A stretch of 13,341 bases of DNA from Hungateiclostridiaceae bacterium UBA3934 (lineage in GTDB: Bacteria > Bacillota > Clostridia > Acetivibrionales > DTU013). The translations under genes and the position numbers were made by a program. The stretch is from positions 20,169-33,509 of the forward strand of contig DGEE01000033.1 of NCBI GenBank assembly GCA_002385815.1, given 5' to 3'. Position 1 is the stretch's first letter. Each line of letters starts with the position of its first letter. The notes beneath the pieces are model-generated. The model did no database searches and had not been told where the DNA came from. It saw only the letters and a list, made by a program, of their open reading frames with translations. Positions 1-4,360 of the stretch are shown here, in pieces.

Positions 1-62
1 AAAGGATGCGGCAATGCTGTAACGAGATGCCGATAATACATTGGTTACCGGTGATTATATGA
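1..62 (+). other. left edge, possible tail of an upstream gene
   Basis: The first bases could be the end of an upstream coding region, probably the sensor kinase that would partner the response regulator beginning at 78. All three forward frames close here (stops at 20-22, 34-36 and 60-62). None of the resulting tails resembles a typical histidine kinase C-terminus, so no frame can be chosen and no product is assigned. Confidence 0.2.
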
Positions 63-77
63 AAGGTGGGCAATGCA

Positions 78-716
78 ATGAGTGACGAAAAAATCAGGAT
101 CGTCATCGCAGATGATCATAATGTGGTGAGGAGCGGGCTGAGCGCGTTTTTACAGGTGTTTGATGATTTCGAACTGGTCGGTGAGGCGGCAGACGGCAAG
201 GAAGCGGTAGAGGTATGTGAATCTCTCCATCCTGACGTAGTCCTTATGGATCTGGTGATGCCTGTGATGGATGGTGCACAGGCCACCAAAGAAATCAGGG
301 AACGCTTTGATGATATACAGGTGATCGTGCTCACGAGCTTCAAGGAAGATGATCTGATCGAAGGAGCTCTTCAGGCAGGGGCAATAGGCTATCTTCTGAA
401 GAATGTCTCGGCAGATGAGCTTGCCGATGCCATTCGCTCGGCTCACGCAGGCAAGCCTGCATTGGCGCCGGAAGCGGCACAGGCACTGATAAAGGCCACC
501 AGCCGCAGGAAGCAGCCATATGACGATGAGCTCACCGCCAGGGAGAAGGAAGTGCTCAAGATGATGGCTGAAGGGCTGAGCAACCCTGAGATAGCCCAGA
601 AGCTGTTCGTCAGCAGATCCACGGTGAAGTTCCATGTCAGCAGCATCCTGTCCAAGCTTGGCGCTGCCAGCAGGACAGAGGCTGTATCCAAAGCACTGCA
701 GCAAAAGATTATTTAG
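78..716 (+). CDS. NarL/FixJ-family (LiaR/DegU-like) response regulator
   Basis: This is a 212-residue two-component response regulator, a cytoplasmic transcription factor activated by phosphotransfer from a sensor kinase. The N-terminal receiver domain (about 6-122) shows the acidic pair D12-D13, the phosphoacceptor D58 in the LMDLVMPVMDG motif, the switch residues T86-S87 and the invariant K108 in YLLKN. The C-terminal LuxR-type helix-turn-helix (about 148-208) carries LTAREKEVLKMMAEGLSNPEIA followed by SRSTVKFHVSSILSKL, which are hallmark segments. Receiver wording (VVLMDLVMPVMDG, VIVLTSF) is closest to the LiaR/VraR cell-envelope-stress regulators, but that subfamily call is from memory. 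I chose ATG 78 because AAAGGTGG at 62-69 sits 8 bases upstream. The in-frame GTG at 66 overlaps that site and is unlikely. The cognate kinase is not in the window and presumably lies just to the left. A terminator cluster follows. Confidence 0.93.
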   Translation: MSDEKIRIVIADDHNVVRSGLSAFLQVFDDFELVGEAADGKEAVEVCESLHPDVVLMDLVMPVMDGAQATKEIRERFDDIQVIVLTSFKEDDLIEGALQAGAIGYLLKNVSADELADAIRSAHAGKPALAPEAAQALIKATSRRKQPYDDELTAREKEVLKMMAEGLSNPEIAQKLFVSRSTVKFHVSSILSKLGAASRTEAVSKALQQKII

Positions 717-764
717 CATCATGTAAAATTTCTGAAGCAGGATGACCTTATCATCAGGAACACA

Positions 765-804
765 CCTGGCCATCTGGCCAGGGTTCATACTGACCGTCCG
801 GTCA
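765..804 (+). repeat. two perfect tandem hairpins after the response regulator
   Basis: There are two consecutive perfect inverted repeats: CCTGGCCA (765-772) with TGGCCAGG (775-782), and TGACCG (791-796) with CGGTCA (799-804). Both have TC as the two central bases, so each can fold as a tight stem-loop or act as a dyad operator. Neither is followed directly by a T run. They lie between the stop codon at 716 and the terminator at 812-847, so they may stabilise the 3' end of the mRNA or bind a regulator. A related CTGGCC/GGCCAG hairpin recurs at 1330-1345. Confidence 0.55.
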
Positions 805-811
805 AAATAAT

Positions 812-847
812 CCCGCCATGTGATTGAAGCATGAACGGGTTTTTTTT
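812..847 (+). terminator. intrinsic terminator of the response regulator gene
   Basis: CCCG (812-815) and CATG (817-820) pair with CATG (830-833) and CGGG (836-839), giving an interrupted stem that is followed at once by eight T residues (840-847). This is the usual form of a Rho-independent terminator, although the stem is modest. It should separate the response regulator from the receiver gene at 909. Confidence 0.65.
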
Positions 848-848
848 A

Positions 849-876
849 TTACAATCGATATTATACATGATAGAAT
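849..876 (+). promoter_or_regulatory. weak candidate promoter for the receiver gene
   Basis: TTACAA (849-854) and TAGAAT (871-876) are spaced by 16 bases. The -10 box matches the vegetative consensus in five of six positions, the -35 box in only three. It lies just after the terminator T tract and 33 bases before the GTG start at 909, a sensible place for a promoter. It is a pattern match only. Confidence 0.25.
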
Positions 877-908
877 ACCTGGTTTACAGCGTGAAAAGGG
901 GTGGGATC

Positions 909-1259
909 GTGAGGGTATTGATCGCAGATGACCAGGCTGATGTGCTTAATGCTTTGAGGGTTTTGCTCGAGCAGCAGGAGATGCATTTTGTGATCGATGA
1001 GGCAGAGGATGCAGACGGTCTGTTTCTCAAATTGGAGAAAACAAAGCCGGATCTTCTGCTGCTGGACTGGGAGCTTTCGAACCGTGACATGGCCGATGTC
1101 ATACCCAGGATAAGGGAGTTGGCTGAAGACATACGTATAATAGCAATGAGTGTCGACCCTGAGGCTGAAAGTCAGGCCAAGGCTGCAGGTGTCGATGCTT
1201 TTGTGAGCAAGGGGGACAGTTCTGAGCCGCTGCTGTCCGCTATTTATACGATCAGATAA
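909..1259 (+). CDS. stand-alone receiver-domain protein (CheY-like)
   Basis: This 116-residue protein is a single receiver domain with no output domain. Visible key residues are D7-D8, the phosphoacceptor D53 in LLLLDWEL, S81 in the switch position and K101 in FVSKGD. The chain ends about 15 residues after the lysine, so there is no room for a helix-turn-helix. I chose GTG 909 because AAAGGGGTGG (895-904) lies just upstream and the domain begins immediately with RVLIADDQ. An in-frame ATG at 831 lies inside the preceding terminator, and the leader it would add (MNGFFLLQSILYMIEYLVYS) looks untranslated; a GTG at 891 is another, weaker choice. Such proteins act as phosphate sinks, phosphorelay intermediates or protein-binding switches. 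Nothing here identifies a partner, but the neighbouring response regulator makes shared phosphotransfer possible. Confidence 0.85.
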   Translation: MRVLIADDQADVLNALRVLLEQQEMHFVIDEAEDADGLFLKLEKTKPDLLLLDWELSNRDMADVIPRIRELAEDIRIIAMSVDPEAESQAKAAGVDAFVSKGDSSEPLLSAIYTIR

Positions 1260-1329
1260 AATTTCCTGACAGAATGCAAACATTTGCTGATCCTGTACGG
1301 GCCTGTTCCGTGATGCTGTATCATCGTTA

Positions 1330-1345
1330 CTGGCCTTATGGCCAG
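1330..1345 (+). repeat. CTGGCC/GGCCAG hairpin
   Basis: CTGGCC (1330-1335) and GGCCAG (1340-1345) form a perfect six-base-pair stem with a TTAT loop. The sequence TGGCCAGG at 1339-1346 is also found at 775-782 in the hairpin after the first response regulator. No T run follows, so it is not an obvious terminator. Confidence 0.45.
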
Positions 1346-1436
1346 GCAGGACTGCACACATGACCAGAAAACAACTGAACATCCGGACTGTCTGAAATCC
1401 ATCCTGCTGACTGATGCAACGCGGTTGAGGGATATT

Positions 1437-1442
1437 TATAAT
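1437..1442 (+). promoter_or_regulatory. candidate -10 box upstream of the sigma factor gene
   Basis: A perfect TATAAT lies 83 bases before the ATG at 1526, within an AT-rich tract. No good TTGACA-like box stands 16-18 bases upstream, so if it is used it would need an activator, or the element is accidental. I saw no typical ECF autoregulatory -35 (GGAAC or TGAAAC type) at a matching distance. Confidence 0.3.
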
Positions 1443-1525
1443 AAACATAGTTAAAAAAATAACAACGCACGCTGAAATGGCTGGATCAGCTGACAAAGCG
1501 AATCTGATCTATCGGAGGTTGAGAG

Positions 1526-2071
1526 ATGAAAAGAACTGATTCCGAATTGGTAAAAAGCTGTCTGTTGGGTAATAATGACGCGTTTGCAGAGCTTATTTCA
1601 AGGTATAAGAGGCTGATATATTCCGTTGCGTACAAGTTTACAAAAGAAAGTGAGGAAGCAGATGACATGGCGCAGGAAGCATTCATAAAAATCTACAGGT
1701 CGCTGTCCAGGTATAATGACCAGTACAAATTCTCAACCTGGTGCGTAAAGGTCGCCACCAATATCTGCCTGGACCATGTCAGGCGCAGGAAGCTGAACTG
1801 TGTCTCCCTCGATGAGATAGAGAGTTTCACAGGTTCAGACACAGATACACCCGAAGAACACTATTTGCGGAAGGAAAGGTGCCAGGTCGTGCAGGATGCC
1901 ATCGACAGCCTTCCTGAGATCTATAAGGAGCCCATCGTCATGTATCATCAGAAAGGCATGTCCTACAAGGAGATAGCTGAGGACCTCGGCAAGCCCATGT
2001 CGATTATAAAGAACAGGATCTTCAGGGCCAGGCATGCGCTGAGAGAGAATCTGAGCACTGCGGTTTCATGA
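1526..2071 (+). CDS. ECF-type RNA polymerase sigma factor (SigW-like)
   Basis: This is a 181-residue sigma-70 factor of the extracytoplasmic-function class, directing RNA polymerase to a stress or envelope regulon. Region 2 (about 22-90) contains the core-binding and -10-recognition segments, with DDMAQEAFIKIYRSL from D46 and KFSTWCVKVATNICLDHVRRRK around W72. After a linker of about 35 residues, region 4 (about 125-175) begins with SLPEIYKEPIVM at S128 and has the helix-turn-helix MSYKEIAEDLGKPMSIIKNRI from M145. Region 3 is absent, as expected for ECF factors. The start is secure: CGGAGG ends 7 bases before ATG 1526. ECF genes are usually followed by an anti-sigma factor gene; here the next gene is a convergent hydrolase after a strong terminator, so control must come from elsewhere. 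SLPEIYKEPI and MSYKEIAE are typical of the SigW group, but its exact ECF group is not settled. Confidence 0.93.
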   Translation: MKRTDSELVKSCLLGNNDAFAELISRYKRLIYSVAYKFTKESEEADDMAQEAFIKIYRSLSRYNDQYKFSTWCVKVATNICLDHVRRRKLNCVSLDEIESFTGSDTDTPEEHYLRKERCQVVQDAIDSLPEIYKEPIVMYHQKGMSYKEIAEDLGKPMSIIKNRIFRARHALRENLSTAVS

Positions 2072-2146
2072 ACAGTTGGAGCATAAACCCCTGTGAATGA
2101 TATAGCGGGAAATGATAAATGTATTATCAGCTGGAAATGCAAAGAT

Positions 2147-2182
2147 AAACGGTCCGATATCCGACGGATACCGGACCGTTTT
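2147..2182. terminator. strong bidirectional terminator
   Basis: AAACGGTCCG (2147-2156) pairs perfectly with CGGACCGTTT (2172-2181); after one A/C mismatch the stem continues as TATCC (2158-2162) with GGATA (2166-2170) around a GAC loop. The forward transcript ends the stem with TTTT (2179-2182), and the reverse transcript ends it with TTTATCTTT. It lies 76 bases after the sigma factor stop and 26 bases after the hydrolase stop, so it serves both convergent genes. Confidence 0.88.
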
Positions 2183-2207
2183 ATGATCCCGGAATAAAAT
2201 TGCTGCA

Positions 2208-2978
2208 TCAGTATACGAATACCATACGGCCTATCCACGCCCTGATCGGTTTTGACCAGAGCCATTTGTTTGTAGCACTGTCATCGAAGTAGAACAGTGC
2301 TCCGTTGCTCGGATCGCTGCCGTTCAATGCTTCGAGGGCAGCATTTTTATCCTGCTGTGACGCCGGCCTGTTTATCATTCCGTTTTCAACAGGTGTGAAC
2401 TGGTAATAGCCGTTGCTGCTTATCTCATATATCACTGATGAAATGCTGTTTGGGAAATCACTGCTTTTTACCCTGTTTACAACGACGGCTGCCACTCCGA
2501 CTTTTGCAGCATATGGTTCACTTTCGGCTTCAGCCCTGACGAGTCTTGCCAGCAGATCCAGTTCGTACTGTGTATAGGAAACCGCTGGTTTTCCGCTGCC
2601 GGAAGGCGTACCTGTCCCGCCGGCCGGGATGTTGAGCATCTGTCCCGGATAGATCATGTCATCCCACTTGTTGTTGGCCTTTCTCAACTGTGCCAGAGAG
2701 ACACCGTACCAGCCCGCTATCCTGCTGAGTGTATCGCCGCTCTTGACCGTATGTGTACGGGCACGCACATAGAGCTTTTGCCCGGGATAGATCATGTTGC
2801 CGGGTAATTTGTTGTCATTTCTGATGACATCTGCCGACGTGTTGAACAACATGCCGATTTTGTACAGAGAATCTCCGCTCTGGACTGTATAGGACGCACC
2901 GAAAGCGGCAGATGCCAGGATAACGGCTGTGATGACAACAGTGATCACGAATGATGCTGCCTTCTTCAAAATATTCAT
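2208..2978 (-). CDS. secreted LysM cell wall hydrolase, SleB/CwlJ type
   Basis: This is a 256-residue exported peptidoglycan hydrolase. Residues 1-28 form a signal peptide (NILKK positive head, hydrophobic core, likely cleavage after AFGA). Two LysM domains follow, at about 30-71 and 76-118, each starting with a (Y/H)TV(Q/K)SGD(S/T)L motif and ending with the MIYPGQ(K/M)L segment; they bind glycan chains. A Gly/Ser/Pro linker (119-132) leads to a Hydrolase_2 (SleB-like) catalytic domain at about 134-256, with LLARLVRAEAESEPYAAKVGVAAVVVNRV; E150 aligns with the catalytic glutamate of SleB lytic transglycosylases. Despite the family name from spore germination, similar proteins also occur as vegetative wall enzymes. 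The start at 2978 has AGGGGG (2985-2990) 6 bases upstream. It is preceded on its strand by a c-di-AMP riboswitch, so its expression should follow c-di-AMP. It ends at the shared terminator 2147-2182. Confidence 0.92.
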   Translation of the reverse strand: MNILKKAASFVITVVITAVILASAAFGASYTVQSGDSLYKIGMLFNTSADVIRNDNKLPGNMIYPGQKLYVRARTHTVKSGDTLSRIAGWYGVSLAQLRKANNKWDDMIYPGQMLNIPAGGTGTPSGSGKPAVSYTQYELDLLARLVRAEAESEPYAAKVGVAAVVVNRVKSSDFPNSISSVIYEISSNGYYQFTPVENGMINRPASQQDKNAALEALNGSDPSNGALFYFDDSATNKWLWSKPIRAWIGRMVFVY

Positions 2979-2993
2979 TTTGTTCCCCCTTTT

Positions 2994-3122
2994 GCCTCCG
3001 AGGTTAGTTGACGGGTTCGGGTCGAGGTAACCCTACTCCTGAGAGATTCACCCATTGGCCGCAGGTGAGTTCCCATGCGGCCTGCACTGTTTGTCCCCCG
3101 TACTCCTTCCGGAGATTCGGCT
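2994..3122 (-). promoter_or_regulatory. cyclic di-AMP riboswitch (ydaO/yuaA class)
   Basis: Read on the minus strand, the leader carries the conserved ydaO elements in order: GCCGAATCT (3121-3113), CGGGGGAC (3100-3093), a variable hairpin with GGCCGCA/TGCGGCC arms (3082-3076 with 3063-3057), GGGTGAATCT (3053-3044), and the signature GAACCCGTCAACTAACCTCG (3018-2999). The 5' GCC and the 3' GGC (2996-2994) can close the P1 helix. This class binds c-di-AMP and usually switches genes off at high ligand; typical targets include LysM/SleB wall hydrolases and ion or osmolyte transporters, matching the gene downstream. The aptamer ends directly at the AAAAGGGGG ribosome binding site (2993-2985), and I see no T-tract terminator between aptamer and start codon. 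Recognition is by remembered consensus; outer boundaries are approximate. Confidence 0.9.
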
Positions 3123-3128
3123 TTTTAT

Positions 3129-3166
3129 GGTGCTTCTGCCTCGATGCCGAGTATCGTCGAAGCACC
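3129..3166 (-). repeat. hairpin in the riboswitch leader, upstream of the aptamer
   Basis: GGTGCTTC and GAAGCACC (3129-3136 and 3159-3166) are perfect 8-base inverted arms, with an inner CGAT/ATCG pairing (3142-3145 and 3153-3156). On the minus strand the hairpin lies between the candidate promoter and the aptamer and may protect or help fold the leader. On the plus strand it is followed by TGTTTTATG, which could act as a weak terminator of antisense transcription. Confidence 0.5.
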
Positions 3167-3184
3167 TGTTTTATGTCGACCTGT

Positions 3185-3214
3185 ATTTTAACAGATACCA
3201 ACACCACATTTCCA
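3185..3214 (-). promoter_or_regulatory. candidate promoter for the riboswitch-hydrolase transcript
   Basis: On the minus strand TGGAAA (3214-3209) and TAAAAT (3190-3185) are separated by 18 bases. The -10 box matches five of six consensus positions and the -35 four of six. Start of transcription would be near 3178, giving a leader of about 200 bases that contains the whole aptamer, which fits well. A sporulation sigma promoter cannot be excluded. Confidence 0.45.
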
Positions 3215-3277
3215 TGCTATATTTCTGGAAGGAATGGTGGTAAAATGAAAGGGGGGAAGGGGGAAAGGAGCGATAAA

Positions 3278-3379
3278 ATGGCGACTGACATACGGGGACA
3301 TTTCTCTTCCGGCAAAGAGACACTCCGTAGCAGAGAAGTGAAGGAGGGAAATCAAAAAGTGACATTTCTCAACCAGTGA
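3278..3379 (+). CDS. possible 33-codon leader ORF upstream of the patatin gene
   Basis: An ATG at 3278 stands 7 bases after AAAGGAG (3264-3270), an ideal ribosome binding site, and opens a frame of 33 codons ending at TGA 3377-3379. The peptide (starting MATDIRGHFSSGKETLRS and ending QKVTFLNQ) is hydrophilic and matches no family I know. Its last codons run through the 5' arm (3356-3370) of the hairpin that covers the ribosome binding site of the next gene, so its translation could control that gene. Equally, the frame may be accidental within a decayed mobile-element end. The same frame is open further upstream, to 3008, but that part overlaps the riboswitch on the other strand. Confidence 0.3.
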   Translation: MATDIRGHFSSGKETLRSREVKEGNQKVTFLNQ

Positions 3380-3406
3380 AACATTGCTCCTTGCTGAGGA
3401 GTGTCA
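3297..3406 (+). repeat. cluster of GACA-type direct and inverted repeats
   Basis: GACATTTCTC occurs at 3297-3306 and again at 3361-3370. GACACTCC at 3319-3326 recurs inverted as GGAGTGTC at 3398-3405. Further TGACA copies lie at 3286-3290, 3360-3364 and, inverted, 3402-3406. CATTTCTCT (3299-3307) can also pair with AGAGAAGTG (3332-3340). Read on the minus strand the segment starts TGACACTCCTC and has two spaced GAGAAATGTC boxes. From memory this resembles the multiple transposase-binding repeats at ends of IS21-family elements. No transposase gene is present, so at most it would be a solo end or scar. Confidence 0.4.
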
Positions 3407-3410
3407 CTTT
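3356..3410 (+). promoter_or_regulatory. leader hairpin covering the patatin ribosome binding site
   Basis: AAAGTGACA (3356-3364) pairs perfectly with TGTCACTTT (3402-3410), and the stem continues inward as TTTCTC (3365-3370) with GAGGAG (3396-3401) using two G-T wobbles: 15 continuous pairs around a 25-base loop. GAGGAG is the only ribosome-binding-like sequence close to the ATG at 3416, so the folded leader should hide it. A smaller competing pairing TCCT (3388-3391) with AGGA (3397-3400) would also mask it. There is no T run after the stem, so a terminator role is unlikely. Confidence 0.55.
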
Positions 3411-3415
3411 ACATT

Positions 3416-4213
3416 ATGCCATTCGGATTAGTACTTGAAGGCGGCGGAGGCCGCGGAGCATATCAGATAGGAGCCTGTAAGGCAATAAAGGAAATGGGCC
3501 TTGATATATCGATGGTCGCCGGCACCTCAGTCGGTGCGCTCAATGGAGCCATGGTGGTCCAGGGCGATATAGACAGGGCTTTTGATATATGGCATGATTT
3601 GAATCCGGAGCTTGTCATCAAACTGGACGCGGACCTGCGCAGTATGCTCAGCAACGGAAATTACGGACCGGATACGCTGAAACAGCTTATACGGTATGTC
3701 AAAAAGGTGGTGGCTGAGGGCGGGCTGGATGTGACACCCCTGGAAAAGCTTGTGAAGAGCGTTCTGGATGAAGACAGGATCAGGCGTTCGCATGTCGGGT
3801 TCGGTATAGTCACAGTGGATCTTACTGCAAGGAGAGCGGTGGAGATCTACAAGGAGGAAATACCGGAAGGCCAGTTGGCGGACTATGTGATCGCAAGCGC
3901 CAGTTTTCCTGCATTCAAAAGGACGATCATAGACGGGCGTACATTCATTGACGGTGCGCTGTACAACAATCTGCCCATAAATCTTGTCAGCAGCAGAGGA
4001 TTCCGGGACATCATAGTACTGAGGACATACGGGATGGGCATCAAAAGACGGGTCAATACCGAGGGACTGAACATAATCAATATCTCTCCGTCTGAAAGTT
4101 TGTGCTCAGTAATGGATTTCAGCAACAGGTCTGCCCGCAGAGGACTGAAGCTGGGCTATGATGACGCATGCAGAGTATTGGAAAGGTATTTGAAGGAAGA
4201 GTATTCGGGCTGA
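3416..4213 (+). CDS. patatin-like phospholipase / acyl hydrolase
   Basis: This 265-residue protein belongs to the patatin family of serine lipid acyl hydrolases with a Ser-Asp dyad (RssA/YlbK-like bacterial branch). The oxyanion-hole glycine loop GGGGRG is at 9-14, the nucleophile is S38 in GTSVG, and the catalytic aspartate is D179 in FIDGALYNN. The region ASASFPAFKR at about 160-169 is also typical. There is no signal peptide or membrane helix, so it should act in the cytoplasm, probably on membrane or storage lipids; the substrate is unknown. I prefer ATG 3416, although the ribosome binding site GAGGAG (3396-3401) is 14 bases away; the in-frame GTG at 3401 touches that site and is less likely. 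The leader can fold over the site. The next gene starts 147 bases downstream on the same strand, without an obvious terminator between. Confidence 0.92.
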   Translation: MPFGLVLEGGGGRGAYQIGACKAIKEMGLDISMVAGTSVGALNGAMVVQGDIDRAFDIWHDLNPELVIKLDADLRSMLSNGNYGPDTLKQLIRYVKKVVAEGGLDVTPLEKLVKSVLDEDRIRRSHVGFGIVTVDLTARRAVEIYKEEIPEGQLADYVIASASFPAFKRTIIDGRTFIDGALYNNLPINLVSSRGFRDIIVLRTYGMGIKRRVNTEGLNIINISPSESLCSVMDFSNRSARRGLKLGYDDACRVLERYLKEEYSG

Positions 4214-4221
4214 CATTTTCA

Positions 4222-4250
4222 TTGACTGAAGCCGGACAGATTTCAATATT
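4222..4250 (+). promoter_or_regulatory. candidate promoter for the cyclic glucan synthase gene
   Basis: TTGACT (4222-4227) lies 17 bases before AATATT (4245-4250); the first box matches consensus in five of six positions and the second in four. TATTAT at 4247-4252 is an alternative with 19-base spacing. It starts 9 bases after the patatin stop and would give a leader of roughly 105 bases. Confidence 0.4.
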
Positions 4251-4295
4251 ATGAAAAAATTTGCCATCAGCCCATGGAATCATTTGGAGCGTAAC

Positions 4296-4328
4296 ATGAT
4301 TATCGCCATTTCAGGGCATGCTATATGA
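4296..4328 (+). other. possible 10-codon upstream ORF
   Basis: ATG 4296 follows GGAG (4286-4289) at 6 bases and opens a frame of ten codons (MIIAISGHAI) ending at TGA 4326-4328, 32 bases before the glucan synthase start. Its ribosome binding site looks better than that of the large gene. It may influence translation downstream or be accidental; there is no further support. Confidence 0.15.
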
Positions 4329-4360
4329 ACGAAAATTGCATGGAATGGTGATATTTTCGA

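Larger units (their letters stand above)
1260..1525 (+). other. 266-base intergenic region, no gene seen
   Basis: I see no credible coding region here. It holds a short palindrome GCAAA/TTTGC (1276-1287) shortly after the receiver gene, a hairpin at 1330-1345, an AT-rich tract at about 1432-1465 containing a TATAAT box, and the ribosome binding site of the sigma factor gene (GGAGG at 1514-1518). No clear T-tract terminator follows the receiver gene, so readthrough into the sigma factor gene is possible. Confidence 0.5.

Noticed and set aside
150..788. Long reverse-strand open frame opposite the first response regulator
   Set aside because: It lies antisense to a gene with clear receiver and LuxR motifs, has no ribosome binding site and encodes a cysteine- and histidine-rich sequence typical of a shadow frame.
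831..908. N-terminal extension of the receiver protein from ATG 831
   Set aside because: That ATG is inside the terminator stem and has no ribosome binding site; GTG 909 has a good one and starts the domain.
861..1496. Reverse-strand open frame of 211 codons across the receiver gene and the following gap
   Set aside because: Antisense to a clear receiver domain; no recognisable motifs and odd composition.
1260..1525. Possible riboswitch or small RNA before the sigma factor gene
   Set aside because: No conserved core of a known riboswitch (c-di-GMP, TPP, SAM, cobalamin types considered) is recognisable; only small hairpins are present.
3008..3277. Forward open frame running from 3008 into the patatin leader
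   Set aside because: Its first part is the complement of the conserved c-di-AMP aptamer; only the part from ATG 3278 has a proper ribosome binding site and is kept as a low-confidence leader ORF.
3401..3415. GTG 3401 as start of the patatin protein
   Set aside because: It overlaps the GAGGAG ribosome binding site itself; ATG 3416 begins the conserved MPFGLVLEGGG segment.
4273..4346. Direct repeat CATGGAAT at 4273-4280 and 4339-4346
   Set aside because: An eight-base repeat at this distance is not distinguishable from chance and has no other supporting structure.
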